Origin: Microcoleus sp. FACHB-672
Lineage (GTDB): Bacteria > Cyanobacteriota > Cyanobacteriia > Cyanobacteriales > Oscillatoriaceae
DNA length: 64,000 nucleotides
Direction of reading: 5' to 3'
Assembly (NCBI RefSeq): GCF_014695725.1
Contig: NZ_JACJOU010000004.1
Coordinates: 248,001 to 312,000 of the forward strand
Position numbers and translations under genes: made by a program. This document shows, one piece after another, positions 1-8,551 of this stretch (positions are counted from its first letter, which is position 1; every line of letters starts with the position of its first letter). A model generated the notes under the pieces. That model had not been told where the DNA came from, ran no database searches, and was given only the letters and a program-made list of their open reading frames with translations.

Positions 1-452
1 GGTTTTCCTCGAATCTGCTGCCACTGGCGGAACGGTTTCGGCAAACCGGCATTTATTTGCTAATCGGTGATCCGAGAAATCGTACTTCGATTGTTAGTAC
101 CGATGATTTGGCAAAGATTGCAGTAGATTCCGTGACAGTTGAGGGGGCAAGAAATCAAATTTTGTCGGTTGGCGGGCCAGAAATTCTGACACGAGAGGAT
201 GTGCCGCGCATCTTTGGCCGAGTTTTTAATCGAGAACCCATTATTCTCAATCCGCCGCTACTAGCGTTTGATGGGTTGCGAAATGCGTTAGGGTTTCTGA
301 ATCCTCAGTTGCAAAAGTCTCTGGGAACGCTGCGAGTTTTATTGGCAAATGAGTATTTCTGCAAGCCGGAAGAAATTGCGCGGCTAGAATCGATGTTTGA
401 TATGAAGATGGAGTCTTTGGAGCGTTTTATCCGGCGTTATATGGGAGTTTGA
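1..452 (+). CDS. NmrA-like NAD(P)-binding oxidoreductase, C-terminal part
   Basis: The reading frame is already open at the left edge (first full codon at position 3), so only the last 150 residues or so are present and the Rossmann N-terminus lies outside the window. The visible part carries the TSIVSTDDLAKI stretch, typical of the second half of atypical short-chain dehydrogenases of the NmrA/Ycf39 type. There it is followed by a region that scores the sugar- or protein-like substrate pocket. A late TTG at 57 is not a likely start because good coding sequence precedes it. Such proteins act as redox sensors, isomerase-like enzymes or assembly factors. The exact role cannot be read from this fragment. 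It converges on the small gene at 516-692. Confidence 0.75.
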   Translation, partial: FSSNLLPLAERFRQTGIYLLIGDPRNRTSIVSTDDLAKIAVDSVTVEGARNQILSVGGPEILTREDVPRIFGRVFNREPIILNPPLLAFDGLRNALGFLNPQLQKSLGTLRVLLANEYFCKPEEIARLESMFDMKMESLERFIRRYMGV

Positions 453-515
453 TTTGAGATGGGGTGGCAAGATGTTCACCCTACACAAAAGCCGGCCTTT
501 GTAGTTTTTTTAGTT

Positions 516-692
516 TTACGCCGGCACTGCTTCTTCTGATTCATCTCGGGATTGGAAGTACGACAAGAGGTTAGCAACCGCTAAGTCTGATGCTTCTTGC
601 AAGTTAGTTGGGACTAAATTTCTGTAACCGACAGTTTGGGATTGTCGGCTGATATAAAGTTCAGCTTCTCGGCGCAGTGTCGGGTTCATCAT
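516..692 (-). CDS. small conserved-looking protein of unknown function
   Basis: A 58-residue acidic-tailed protein starting from the tandem ATGs at 692/689. A TTG at 713 would give 65 residues, but its AGGAA motif touches the start codon. I do not recognise the family. It has no signal peptide or membrane segment. The sequence is mainly helical, with a charged end rich in Asp and Glu. It begins about 25 bases after the DUF92 gene on the same strand, so the two are probably co-transcribed. Codon use looks like its neighbours, which favours a real gene over chance. Confidence 0.5.
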   Translation of the reverse strand: MMNPTLRREAELYISRQSQTVGYRNLVPTNLQEASDLAVANLLSYFQSRDESEEAVPA

Positions 693-716
693 AAATCGTA
701 ACCGGCACTTCAATTC

Positions 717-1502
717 CTAAACAGACACCGGCATCCAATAATTCCACGCCAAAGCCAACAAAATCGCCACACCGGCACCAATCAACGTATTAATAATATT
801 CACCACTTCATTCGTCAGCCAATCAAACTTTGATTGCAATGTTGCCCCAATTACACTTTCTAAATTGGTTGCAATAAACGCAGCAATTATACACAAGATA
901 ACTCCTGTCCAATTAATCATCCCAACACCCCAAGCAACCAAGGCGATCAGCGCCGATGCCACGATGCCGGCAAGCGTTCCTTCCAAACTTACTGCGCCTT
1001 CCGTTCCTCGCTCCACCGGCTGCAAGGTGGTAATCAAAAATGTCCGCTTTCCATATACTTTGCCTACCTCACTTGCCGTCGTATCCGACAACTTTGTGCT
1101 AAAACTCGCTACATAGCCCAAGAGGAGAAGTGAGACGAGGGGAATAGAAGCAGGGACAGAAACCGGCAGCAGGGTTCCCAAGGCGCAAAGTGTGCCGGTG
1201 AGTGCTGAACCCCAAACATTTTCTGGGCCTCTAGCACCGGATCGCTTCTCAGCAATACCGGCAGCCTCTTTCTCTGCCATGCCGATGCGCGTAACCGCAG
1301 AACCCACCAGGAAATAAAACATCACCACCGCATAGCCTCGCCACCCCAAAGTCCCCCAAATGATTACCCCTAACACCCAAGCGTGCAACAAGCCTGCCGG
1401 CGTGAGTAACTTCTTTGGCGCAAAATAGGCAACCCCCAACAGAACTGTATTTAATACAACTGCCACCAACCAAGGATTCAGAGAATAAACTGTAGATAAC
1501 AT
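717..1502 (-). CDS. DUF92 membrane protein, phytyl-phosphate kinase-like (VTE6 type)
   Basis: A 261-residue protein that is hydrophobic throughout, with about six or seven membrane segments. It contains the family signature around residues 120-170, where a Ser/Thr-rich polar loop (KLSDTTASEVGKVYGKR) joins two membrane helices. This is the DUF92/TIGR00297 family. In plants and Synechocystis, members (VTE6) phosphorylate phytyl phosphate to phytyl diphosphate, feeding phytol released from chlorophyll into tocopherol and phylloquinone synthesis. The assignment to the family is firm from the sequence; the substrate is inferred from the family. The start at 1502 gives the expected short luminal or cytoplasmic tail before helix 1. 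An NdbB-type quinone reductase lies 3 kb away. Confidence 0.8.
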   Translation of the reverse strand: MLSTVYSLNPWLVAVVLNTVLLGVAYFAPKKLLTPAGLLHAWVLGVIIWGTLGWRGYAVVMFYFLVGSAVTRIGMAEKEAAGIAEKRSGARGPENVWGSALTGTLCALGTLLPVSVPASIPLVSLLLLGYVASFSTKLSDTTASEVGKVYGKRTFLITTLQPVERGTEGAVSLEGTLAGIVASALIALVAWGVGMINWTGVILCIIAAFIATNLESVIGATLQSKFDWLTNEVVNIINTLIGAGVAILLALAWNYWMPVSV

Positions 1503-1530
1503 TTAACTAACCTCTGACAATACCCAAATT

Positions 1531-1962
1531 ATGAACCAAGTTTTATTTCATCTTGCCTTTCCTGTCACCGATATTGCCCAAACAAAAGAATTTTACGGCA
1601 ATGGCTTGGGGTGCGAAATTGGGCGAGAATCTCCGAATTCTATCATTCTCAATCTTTGCGGCCATCAAATTGTCGCCCACGTTACCCGCGAACCTCTAAC
1701 CCCCCAAAGAACGATTTATCCCCGCCATTTTGGGCTGGTTTTTACCGCAGAAGCCGACTGGGAAGCCTTGCTAGAACGAGCGCAAGAAAAACAGCTACTC
1801 TTTAGAGAGCAGCCAAAGCGCCGGTTTACCGGCTTACCCACAGAACACCGCACCTTCTTCTTAGAAGATCCGTTTCATAACTTACTGGAATTTAAATATT
1901 ATTGCCATTCGGAGGCAATTTTTGGGGTTCAGGAATACGCACAAGTTGGTGATGCGGTTTAA
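1531..1962 (+). CDS. VOC (glyoxalase/dioxygenase fold) family protein
   Basis: 143 residues. The N-terminal FHLAFPVTDIAQTKEFYG stretch is the first beta-alpha-beta module of the vicinal oxygen chelate fold, with a metal-ligand-like His near residue 7. The second module ends in FFLEDPFHNLLEFKYY, in which the Glu before the final strand is the usual last metal ligand. It is a single-domain member of the size of many glyoxalase/bleomycin-resistance-like proteins, and the substrate is unknown. It diverges from the DUF92 gene by only 28 bases. Its last 71 bases overlap, tail to tail, the hydrolase gene on the other strand. Confidence 0.8.
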   Translation: MNQVLFHLAFPVTDIAQTKEFYGNGLGCEIGRESPNSIILNLCGHQIVAHVTREPLTPQRTIYPRHFGLVFTAEADWEALLERAQEKQLLFREQPKRRFTGLPTEHRTFFLEDPFHNLLEFKYYCHSEAIFGVQEYAQVGDAV

Positions 1963-2557
1963 CCGGCTCTTTTAAAGCCTCAGCAACTGCCTGCAAACTT
2001 TTAACACTAATCACCATGCCGGCGTGGGCAAATACCTGCACTTTCACCTCTTTGCCCACCGGCATTCTCGAACTGTGTGCCGGCAAAATAATAAAATCCC
2101 AAGGCGTCCAAATCGAGGTAAAATTTACCCGTTCCAGCATCGCCGCATCCTCATTCAAAGCGTCAATAAAAGCACTACCAGGACGCATTTGAATGCAAGT
2201 TGGTTGAGGCAAAAGGTAAGCCATTGATGTGCCGTTATGGGGAGTAGAAATCGTAATAAAGCGCTGCACTCGCTCAATTCCCCCCAACCGCTGCAAATAA
2301 TACCGGCTCACCAAACCCCCCATACTCAAACCCACTAAATCAATAGGCTGTTTCGGGCCAAACGTTTTATCAATATATGCTGCCACTTCTTCAGCTAGGT
2401 GATCAAGTCCCAGATTCGCATCACTGAGAGTCATATTCAGCGCATAAACCGACCACCCAAGCTTACTTAAATAAGGAGACATCCTATTAAAAACGCCCGC
2501 TTGCCTAAAGATTCCATGAACTAATAAGACTGGGTTTCGCTCGTTTGCACTGCTCAT
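1892..2557 (-). CDS. alpha/beta hydrolase, lipase-like (copy 1)
   Basis: 221 residues with the oxyanion-hole motif LLVHGI near residue 12 and a nucleophile elbow GLSMGG near residue 97, so the catalytic Ser is present. A later THPHN/HAG region is a candidate for the catalytic His. It resembles bacterial triacylglycerol-lipase/PGAP1-like hydrolases of about 210-230 residues. It has no signal peptide and so is presumably cytoplasmic or membrane-peripheral. It is a paralogue of the gene at 2790-3422, sharing most motifs, and the pair clearly arose by tandem duplication. The substrate is unknown; lipid or ester hydrolysis is inferred from the fold. Confidence 0.8.
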   Translation of the reverse strand: MSSANERNPVLLVHGIFRQAGVFNRMSPYLSKLGWSVYALNMTLSDANLGLDHLAEEVAAYIDKTFGPKQPIDLVGLSMGGLVSRYYLQRLGGIERVQRFITISTPHNGTSMAYLLPQPTCIQMRPGSAFIDALNEDAAMLERVNFTSIWTPWDFIILPAHSSRMPVGKEVKVQVFAHAGMVISVKSLQAVAEALKEPVKPHHQLVRIPEPQKLPPNGNNI

Positions 2558-2691
2558 AAGTAGGAAATGGAAAGTAGAAACTAAGAATAGGGAAAAACTA
2601 GCAAAAAATGCTTTTTAACCTCAGAACACAACTTTTGCTTATTTAACTGCGGTTTTAACCACCGTCTTAACTAAAAAAAACATCACACTGC

Positions 2692-2771
2692 AAGGCTGAT
2701 TCATTTTATTGAAATCCACCAAGGATTAAACTCCCTGTGGGACTATCACTTTACAAGAATGAATCAGCCTT
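2692..2771. repeat. 14-bp perfect inverted repeat around a 52-base spacer
   Basis: AAGGCTGATTCATT at 2692-2705 is the exact reverse complement of 2758-2771. It lies just beyond the stop codon of the second hydrolase gene and before the start of the first. In the minus-strand transcript it could fold into a long stem, and a run of T follows some 15 bases later, so it may help end transcription. It could also be a tiny insertion remnant, but no target-site duplication is visible. Confidence 0.5.
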
Positions 2772-2789
2772 CCGGCATCGACAGTTTTT

Positions 2790-3422
2790 TTATCTATCTA
2801 TAGTTTCAACCACTGTATTAACTTTAATCGGTGACATTAACGCTTTTGCAACAACCTTCAAACTCCTGGGATCTGTCACCATCTGGGAATGAAGAGGAAT
2901 TGGCAGCACCACCTCTTTGCCCACCGGCATTTTTGAACTATTTGCCGGCACAATCATCAAATCAAACGGTGTCCAAATCGAGGTAAAATTCAACTGATCT
3001 AGCATCTTCACATCTCGATCTAAATCTAGCAAAAATTCGCTTCTTGGACACATTTGTAAATATCCCGGACGCCTGCTGCTGTGCGCTAACCAAGTGCCCT
3101 GATGCGGTGAAGAAATCGTAATAAATCGCTGCACCCGGTTGATGCCTCCCAACCGCTGTACATAATACCGGCTCACAATTCCACCCATGCTAAACCCAAT
3201 CAGATCAAACCGTTGTGCCGACTCAAATATATTGGCTGCGTAATCTGCAACTTGCCTAGCCAATTCATCCAGACCAATATCACAATTATTTGGGATTAGA
3301 TCCAAGCTATACACCGGCCAACCTAGCTTCGTTAAGTAGGCTGTCATTGTGTTAAAAAGGGCGCTGGTGTCCCAGATGCCGTGAATTAGTAAGACTGGGT
3401 TGCGGGTGTTTGAACTGTTCAT
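2790..3422 (-). CDS. alpha/beta hydrolase, lipase-like (copy 2)
   Basis: 210 residues, paralogous to the gene at 1892-2557. It has the same order of motifs: LLIHGIWD at the N-terminus, the elbow GFSMGG with the presumed nucleophile Ser near residue 97, then SRYYVQRLGG and a C-terminal segment with a likely catalytic His. It has no signal peptide. The C-terminal coding sequence, with its run of Val/Thr codons, has a faint echo in the spacer at about 2650-2680, beyond copy 1's start, consistent with duplication of the whole gene plus flank. The function beyond ester hydrolysis is unknown. Confidence 0.8.
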   Translation of the reverse strand: MNSSNTRNPVLLIHGIWDTSALFNTMTAYLTKLGWPVYSLDLIPNNCDIGLDELARQVADYAANIFESAQRFDLIGFSMGGIVSRYYVQRLGGINRVQRFITISSPHQGTWLAHSSRRPGYLQMCPRSEFLLDLDRDVKMLDQLNFTSIWTPFDLMIVPANSSKMPVGKEVVLPIPLHSQMVTDPRSLKVVAKALMSPIKVNTVVETIDR

Positions 3423-3577
3423 CTTGCCTTCATTCTCTTACCTATCTATTTCAAGCTTAGATTGGTACGTTAGCTATGCTCATTCAGGATATGACAGCTC
3501 ATCATCTGGAACCCAGAAGTTTAAAATTAAAATGAAGCCGGGATCAGGAAAGGATGAATGGAACTGTTGAGACTGAT

Positions 3578-3991
3578 TTAAAATTTTTCTGTGGGTGATG
3601 AGATTCGATGTGAGCCAGTACGATCGTCTACGCTGAGTGCGCCCGATCCAAATGCCACTACCATCAGTAAACCACCCATGAGGCCCAGATTTTTCAGAAA
3701 CTGACCTTGTTGCATGGGTTCAGCAAAGTTTGTGTGAAAAATTAAGGTAGTGGGAATTAAGAAGCCGATCAGTCCTAATGCTCCGTATCGAGCTTTAAAG
3801 CCAAGTAATACTGAGAGTCCGCCGGCAATTAAAAGGATGATGGTGGGGACAATTAACACTCCGGGTAAGGGAATTCCTTTCGATGCCATCTGCTGAATAG
3901 TGCTGCCTGGATCGAGCAGTTTATCGATGCCGGCTTTAATAAAGATGAGTGAGAGAAATATCCGCGCTAGCAAGGGAACGTATTTTTGCAT
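3578..3991 (-). CDS. DoxX family integral membrane protein
   Basis: 137 residues with four predicted membrane helices. The opening LLARIFLSLIFIKAGIDKLLDPGST and the mid-protein IPTTLIFHTNF are characteristic of DoxX-like proteins, relatives of the small subunit of quinol oxidases and of thiosulfate:quinone reductase. It encodes no catalytic cofactor motif of its own. Members often support redox or stress functions in the membrane. It diverges from ndbB with a 200-base spacer, so a link to quinone metabolism is possible but inferred. Confidence 0.85.
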   Translation of the reverse strand: MQKYVPLLARIFLSLIFIKAGIDKLLDPGSTIQQMASKGIPLPGVLIVPTIILLIAGGLSVLLGFKARYGALGLIGFLIPTTLIFHTNFAEPMQQGQFLKNLGLMGGLLMVVAFGSGALSVDDRTGSHRISSPTEKF

Positions 3992-4190
3992 TTTGCCTCT
4001 TTGGATATTGTTATATTTGCAACTTCGGTTAATTGGGCCGATATTCAGGGATTTGGAAGTCTTTATCCTGTCACCAAAAATTTTACAGGAATAAAGATTT
4101 AAATTATTATAAAGATTTTAAGAGAATAAATGGATTTTTGCCACTAAATGGTTTTTTCAGCTCGCATTTGCAAATAGGCGGTTGAGTCCG

Positions 4191-5378
4191 ATGAGTCAAA
4201 GTCAGAGTCAGATTTGTATTCTCGGTGGGGGGTTTGGTGGCCTTTACACGGCTTTGTATTTGAATCGTTACCGCTGGAAGCAAAAACCTCAAATTACTTT
4301 GGTTGAGCGCAAAGATCATTTTTTATTCACACCACTGCTTTATGAGTTGGTGACTGGAGAATTGCAAACGTGGCAGATCGCGCCCCGTTTTGCAAAACTT
4401 TTAGCCGGCACTGATATTGATTACCAACAGGGAACGGTTGAAAGTGTCGATCTCGATATGCGTCAGGTGATGCTATCTGGTGGGGAAGTTTTGAGTTATG
4501 ACCGGCTCGTAATTGGAATTGGCAAGGAAACGCTTTTAGACGTGGTTCCGGGTGCTGCCGGTAATGCTCTGCCTTTTCGCAGTTTAGCCGATGTTAACCG
4601 GCTTAAGGAACGGTTGCGATTGTTGGAATTGAGTAATTTGTCACAAATTCGGGTGGCGGTTGTGGGTGCCGGCCCGAATGGGGTGGAATTAGCTTGCAAA
4701 ATCGCAGATCGCTTAAAAGAACGAGGGCGTTTACTGCTCATTAACCGAGGCGACAAAATACTGAAAAATTTTGCCGGTTCCAGTCGAAAAGCTGCGATAA
4801 AAGCACTGAGGAGGCGAGGTGTACAGTTGGAACTTTCAACAACAGTTGAATCGGTTGAACCTGATTTTATTACCCTGGTTCATCAAGCTCAGCCGCGCAC
4901 TTATCCAGTCGATTTGGTGCTTTGGACTATTGGCACGCGAGTGGGAGATTGGGTGCCAAGCATCACAAACGTTCAAAATGACCAACGGGAGCTTCTGGTT
5001 CGTCCCACACTGCAATTGATTGAGCATCCTGACGTTTTTGCCCTAGGAGATATTGCTGCCTCTAACGACGAACACTGGGCACCGGCAACGGCTCAAGCGG
5101 CTTTTCAACAAGCTAAAATTGCTGCAAAAAATATCCGATCTTCTCTAACCGGCAGAACTCTGCGGACATTCCGCTATTGGCACATTGGCGAGATGATTAC
5201 TTTGGGAATTAATGCCTCTGCAATTTCTAGTTTTGGTATCAATCTTTCAGGGCCGGTAGCCGGGGTCATCAGACGGTGGGTTTACCTGCTGCGAATGCCA
5301 ACATTTCGCCATCGTTTTAAGGTTGCGCGTGATTGGTTATCACAATTGTTCCGGGGAGGCATCAAAGCTGATTCGTAA
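4191..5378 (+). CDS. ndbB: type-II NAD(P)H:quinone oxidoreductase, NdbB-like
   Basis: 395 residues from the ATG at 4191; a TTG nine bases upstream is less likely. The first FAD-binding dinucleotide fold is CILGGGFGGLYTA near residue 8. The second (NADH) fold is VAVVGAGPNGVELA near residue 160, and the FAD-contacting ALGDIA motif lies near residue 288. The tail GEMITLGINASAISSFG matches the cyanobacterial NdbB subgroup closely, as far as I recall it. NdbB (slr1743 in Synechocystis) reduces demethylphylloquinone before its methylation to phylloquinone and may act as an NADH:quinone oxidoreductase at the membrane. No receptor-like transmembrane helix is evident, as usual for these monotopic enzymes. 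The gene is transcribed alone. Confidence 0.85.
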   Translation: MSQSQSQICILGGGFGGLYTALYLNRYRWKQKPQITLVERKDHFLFTPLLYELVTGELQTWQIAPRFAKLLAGTDIDYQQGTVESVDLDMRQVMLSGGEVLSYDRLVIGIGKETLLDVVPGAAGNALPFRSLADVNRLKERLRLLELSNLSQIRVAVVGAGPNGVELACKIADRLKERGRLLLINRGDKILKNFAGSSRKAAIKALRRRGVQLELSTTVESVEPDFITLVHQAQPRTYPVDLVLWTIGTRVGDWVPSITNVQNDQRELLVRPTLQLIEHPDVFALGDIAASNDEHWAPATAQAAFQQAKIAAKNIRSSLTGRTLRTFRYWHIGEMITLGINASAISSFGINLSGPVAGVIRRWVYLLRMPTFRHRFKVARDWLSQLFRGGIKADS

Positions 5379-5439
5379 CCAAAACTATAAAGAGCATTTA
5401 ATTTGCCTAAAATTGGGTTCTCGGCTAAATTCAATTTAG

Positions 5440-6021
5440 TTCAATGTCTCAGCAATCAGCACTACTCAACCTCTTTCCTACTCTCTATCGGAAAAACCGC
5501 TGATAAAGGGCGATTACATTTGTGCCATCGGTGGTAACGCCCGAAGTTATGAAACCTTAATGGCAGCAATGGAAAAACTGCCAGATATTTCGCTCGTTCT
5601 TGTTACCATACTTAAGAACCTGCACCACCTAAAAATTCTGCCTAATGTGAAATTCATGGTCAATATTCCTCAAGAGGAGGCCATGAATATCATCAACTAT
5701 TCTCGCTTTATGGTGCTACCGCTTTTAGGTTCGGAGATTCCCTGTGGTCATGTCACTTTAGTGGCGGCGATACATCTGAGCAAAGCATTCATCATCACAA
5801 ATTCGCGGGGAATTAGCGACTATGTGATAAATGATTATAATGCCGTTACTTGCGAGGCTTTTAAACCGGCTGCCTTAACTGATTCAATTCAGACTTTGTG
5901 GGACGATCCTGATAGATGTGAGTATTGGGGTAAAAATGGCTGGCAGTTCGCACAAACCTATTGCTCAGAGAAGCCGGGTGTGAAGTATATGCAGCACTTG
6001 ATCTGGGGAGAAAACACCTAG
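5440..6021 (+). pseudogene. 5'-truncated glycosyltransferase (GT4-like) relic
   Basis: The frame is open from 5440 to the stop at 6021, but only the C-terminal half of a group-1 glycosyltransferase is present. It starts just before the beta-strand GDYICAIGGNARSYETL, which opens the nucleotide-sugar-binding domain in this family. The motif EEAMNIINYSRFMVLPLLGSE and the acceptor-side GHVTLVAAIHLSKA follow. The upstream N-terminal Rossmann domain (about 170 residues) is missing and no acceptable start precedes the conserved region; the first ATG is at 5560. I read it as a remnant, possibly still translated as a fragment of 153 residues. Confidence 0.7.
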
Positions 6022-6542
6022 AGGTTTAGCCTCCGCTTCTATTGCCCAAAACCGCCTTGAGACAGGCTTATAATATGTAGCCAAACTTCGGCTACATATT
6101 ATGTCGTGGCTGCTTTTGAAGTCGGCTGAACTGTATAAGCTCCGTTTTACAACTTCCCTTCCCCATCTCTAAAAAAATTGACGGGTAGCAACCGGCTCCT
6201 GCAATTTCTAGTTCGAGGCAGGCTTTCGCCCTATCTCTGCTTTGCTCGCCTCAAGCAAATTATTACAATTGTTGTAGATTACTGATAAAGAAAATCCCTT
6301 GCATCTTGCTGCCGGCTACGATAAATAGGGGTTTGCGCTCACTGAGTCGTTAAATTTTATTAAAAAATCTCGCTAAATCTTGTAAAGGGGCTTATCAGAA
6401 CTTCATAATTAAGCCTGCATCCATTTATATTTCACCGGCATTTCACAGCGTCAGCGGGTCTTGATATCAGTCCGGCTAGATATTGCATGAGCTGTCTGGG
6501 CTTCAGTAGCGTTCATTAGCATCAACTTTAGGAGTCATTACC
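6022..6542. other. gene-free spacer of about 520 bases
   Basis: There is no coding frame of convincing composition. It contains the perfect hairpin at 6070-6102 and, towards the end, the probable promoter region of the gene at 6543. That gene is preceded by the Shine-Dalgarno-like TAGGAG at 6530-6535. Otherwise I see nothing specific. Confidence 0.5.
6070..6102. repeat. perfect 13-bp hairpin
   Basis: ATAATATGTAGCC (6070-6082) and its reverse complement (6090-6102) flank the loop AAACTTC. It lies about 50 bases after the glycosyltransferase relic. No T-run follows on the plus strand, so it is not a textbook terminator. Confidence 0.6.
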
Positions 6543-6989
6543 ATGTTCGGTTTTATCAAAAACTTGTTCGGCGGCATTTTCGGCTTCATTGGTAAAGTTT
6601 TAGGCTTGAAAAAGTCTGGATACGCCTTAGAATTTGAACCGGCTCAGGGTGAAAAATCAGCACCCGCGAAACAAGACACTTCCGCTCAGAAAAAAATAGT
6701 CGCAACCGCAACTGGCAAAGTGAAGGAGCCGGCGAAACCAGCAGCAACTAAGGCAGAATCGGCTAAAAAACCAGAGCCGGTCAAAGCTCAAACACAAGCC
6801 CCAGCCAAAGAGTCCAAACCGGCAGCCAAAGCCCCAGCCCCCAAAGCAGAGCCGGCTAAATCTCCTGAGCCGGTTGGTGGTTTTGCCACTCGCTACTTGA
6901 CGCCCACTGCAACCTCAACCCGCCGCCGTCCCGGTGCGAATATGAGTTCCTTCCTTGACATGGCACGTCAAGTAAACACAGCCCGATAG
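6543..6989 (+). CDS. amphipathic N-terminus plus Ala/Lys/Pro-rich tail protein
   Basis: 148 residues. Residues 1-25 (MFGFIKNLFGGIFGFIGKVLG) form a hydrophobic, glycine-spaced amphipathic helix likely to lie on or in a membrane. There is then a short segment ending in YALEFEP, a disordered middle rich in Ala, Lys, Pro and Glu, and a basic C-terminus with TRRRPGANMSSFLDMARQ. I recognise this arrangement as a recurrent cyanobacterial hypothetical protein without assigned function. A good ribosome-binding site (TAGGAG) precedes the ATG. The low-complexity middle contains many CCGGC words of the kind that recurs through the window. Confidence 0.75.
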   Translation: MFGFIKNLFGGIFGFIGKVLGLKKSGYALEFEPAQGEKSAPAKQDTSAQKKIVATATGKVKEPAKPAATKAESAKKPEPVKAQTQAPAKESKPAAKAPAPKAEPAKSPEPVGGFATRYLTPTATSTRRRPGANMSSFLDMARQVNTAR

Positions 6990-7094
6990 GATAGTCAGGA
7001 ATCAGAGATTTCAACCCTGAATAGAATAGAAGGGGAGAAACCTTTCTCAGTGTTCTGACTCTTTGCTGAAAGTCCTACATTGAATCGATGCCTG

Positions 7095-7151
7095 GATTTT
7101 AGATTTTGGATTTTGGATTGGCAACCAATTTAAAATTTAAAATCTAAAATC
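7095..7151. terminator. bidirectional hairpin between convergent genes
   Basis: Two arms of 27 bases (7095-7121 and 7125-7151) pair around a CAA loop; the few mismatches are G-U pairs in the plus-strand RNA. The AT-rich arm belongs to a dispersed AAAATCTAAAATC-type repeat seen elsewhere here, including inside rsmE. It sits between genes ending at 6989 (+) and 7155 (-), so it probably terminates both. Confidence 0.7.
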
Positions 7152-7154
7152 TGC

Positions 7155-8255
7155 TTAGCCTTTGTTCTTGAGGAAAACTAAGCAACTATACAAATGGAAT
7201 GCCGCATCCCAATTACTCGGCTCTCTGCGAAATAAATCGATGTAAGGCTTGATTCGTTCCAGCAGTTCGGGATAATCTTGAGCCGTTTCTCCAAAAAAGT
7301 TGAAATTAGCCCACACCGGCGCTTGAGATAGATTGCGATTGAATAAATCGAGCAAAGCATTCCAGTTGAAACGATTCGTCACTTGGCCGGCTTGAGGGGC
7401 ATTTTTCTGAGTTTGAGCCAACTCAATCCCCTGCTGGAAGTCGTAACTAAAATCGCAAAATCGGAGAATGCAGCGTCTGCCTGGTAAATGCAGATCGCAA
7501 AATAGCGCATAATCCTGAGTCGCTTCTTTCCGCTCCACTTCGTTGCGACTCACGTTATACTCCACAATTTGTTCAAAAATCGGCAAAAGTCCTTCCGCAC
7601 GCTGGCTGATTTCCGACCATTGAAACGTTAAAGCACCGAGCCGATCATTTTCATCTTTGCAGACAACAATCGGTTGAGGGGAAACTGCCTGGAAATGACT
7701 GACGCGAAAGACATGAATTTTCTCAATATCCGCTAAGGAGGCCCAAAAGTTGGGAATGCCGCCGCTTAGCAGTTCTTGAGAGTAAACTTTCAGTTCTCCA
7801 ATCGTGCCGGCGCGGTAAGCTCTCCAACCTCGGCTCGGCAAGTGCAACCGCGCCGTATAGGGATCAAGCTTCATAATTCGGGCAAAATTCTGAGCCGCTT
7901 TTGTTTTTGCTTCCGCACTAATCGGTTCTAAGACGAGTAACCCCGGTTCAGCATTTTGAGGGTCAGTTTTCGCTTGAGCAATTGCTTGAGCGTGCTGGTC
8001 TTTTTCCATTTCTTCAAGACGCTGCAACCCCTGACGCGCTTGTACTAAAACCTTGGCAATCGTGGTGCCGCGTAGCAATTGCCGGTAAACTTTTTCTGCC
8101 ATTTGTGGTTTGCCGGTGCCTTCATGCAAGCGCCCGACATAAAACTGCACCCAAGGATCATTCGGCGACTCGTTGAGTAGCTGTTTAAGTAAACCTGCTG
8201 CCGTTCGGTAGTCTTTGCGCTCAAGAGCTTCGGCAACTCGATCAATATCGCTCAT
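7155..8255 (-). CDS. TPR-containing protein of unknown function
   Basis: 366 residues. The N-terminus (residues 1-85) has two tetratricopeptide-type helical pairs (ALERKDYRTAAGLLKQLL and WVQFYVGRLHEGTGKPQMAEK). A charged linker follows, then a domain of about 230 residues with a conserved-looking aromatic core (FWASLADIEKIHVFRV, FCDLHLPGRRCILRFCDFSYDF) and the C-terminal FRREPSNWDAAFHLYSCLVFL. I recall this combination as a conserved cyanobacterial protein without an assigned activity. There is no signal peptide, so a cytoplasmic protein-interaction role is inferred. It is transcribed alone, convergent with the gene at 6543. Confidence 0.8.
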   Translation of the reverse strand: MSDIDRVAEALERKDYRTAAGLLKQLLNESPNDPWVQFYVGRLHEGTGKPQMAEKVYRQLLRGTTIAKVLVQARQGLQRLEEMEKDQHAQAIAQAKTDPQNAEPGLLVLEPISAEAKTKAAQNFARIMKLDPYTARLHLPSRGWRAYRAGTIGELKVYSQELLSGGIPNFWASLADIEKIHVFRVSHFQAVSPQPIVVCKDENDRLGALTFQWSEISQRAEGLLPIFEQIVEYNVSRNEVERKEATQDYALFCDLHLPGRRCILRFCDFSYDFQQGIELAQTQKNAPQAGQVTNRFNWNALLDLFNRNLSQAPVWANFNFFGETAQDYPELLERIKPYIDLFRREPSNWDAAFHLYSCLVFLKNKG

Positions 8256-8551
8256 AAAGGTTTGCCCGGTTCGGGTGGAGAATTAAATACTTGAAACGAT
8301 AATTAAACAGAGGTATTCTTAATTTTTAGTGGCTAATTGTTAATTGTTTATACCAATTTAACTTAATCCTAAAACAGGTAGTTAAGTTTCCCCCCTTTTT
8401 TTACAGTGCTTCATCAAAAAAAATAAAGATAACTCGTCTGTGTCTGCCGGCGCTAGCATCCGCCTATGCCTAACGGCACGCTACGGTATCATCTGTGTTT
8501 ATCTGATGTGGTTAAAAAAAATTTCCCCAACTCTACACAAATAGAAACGTA

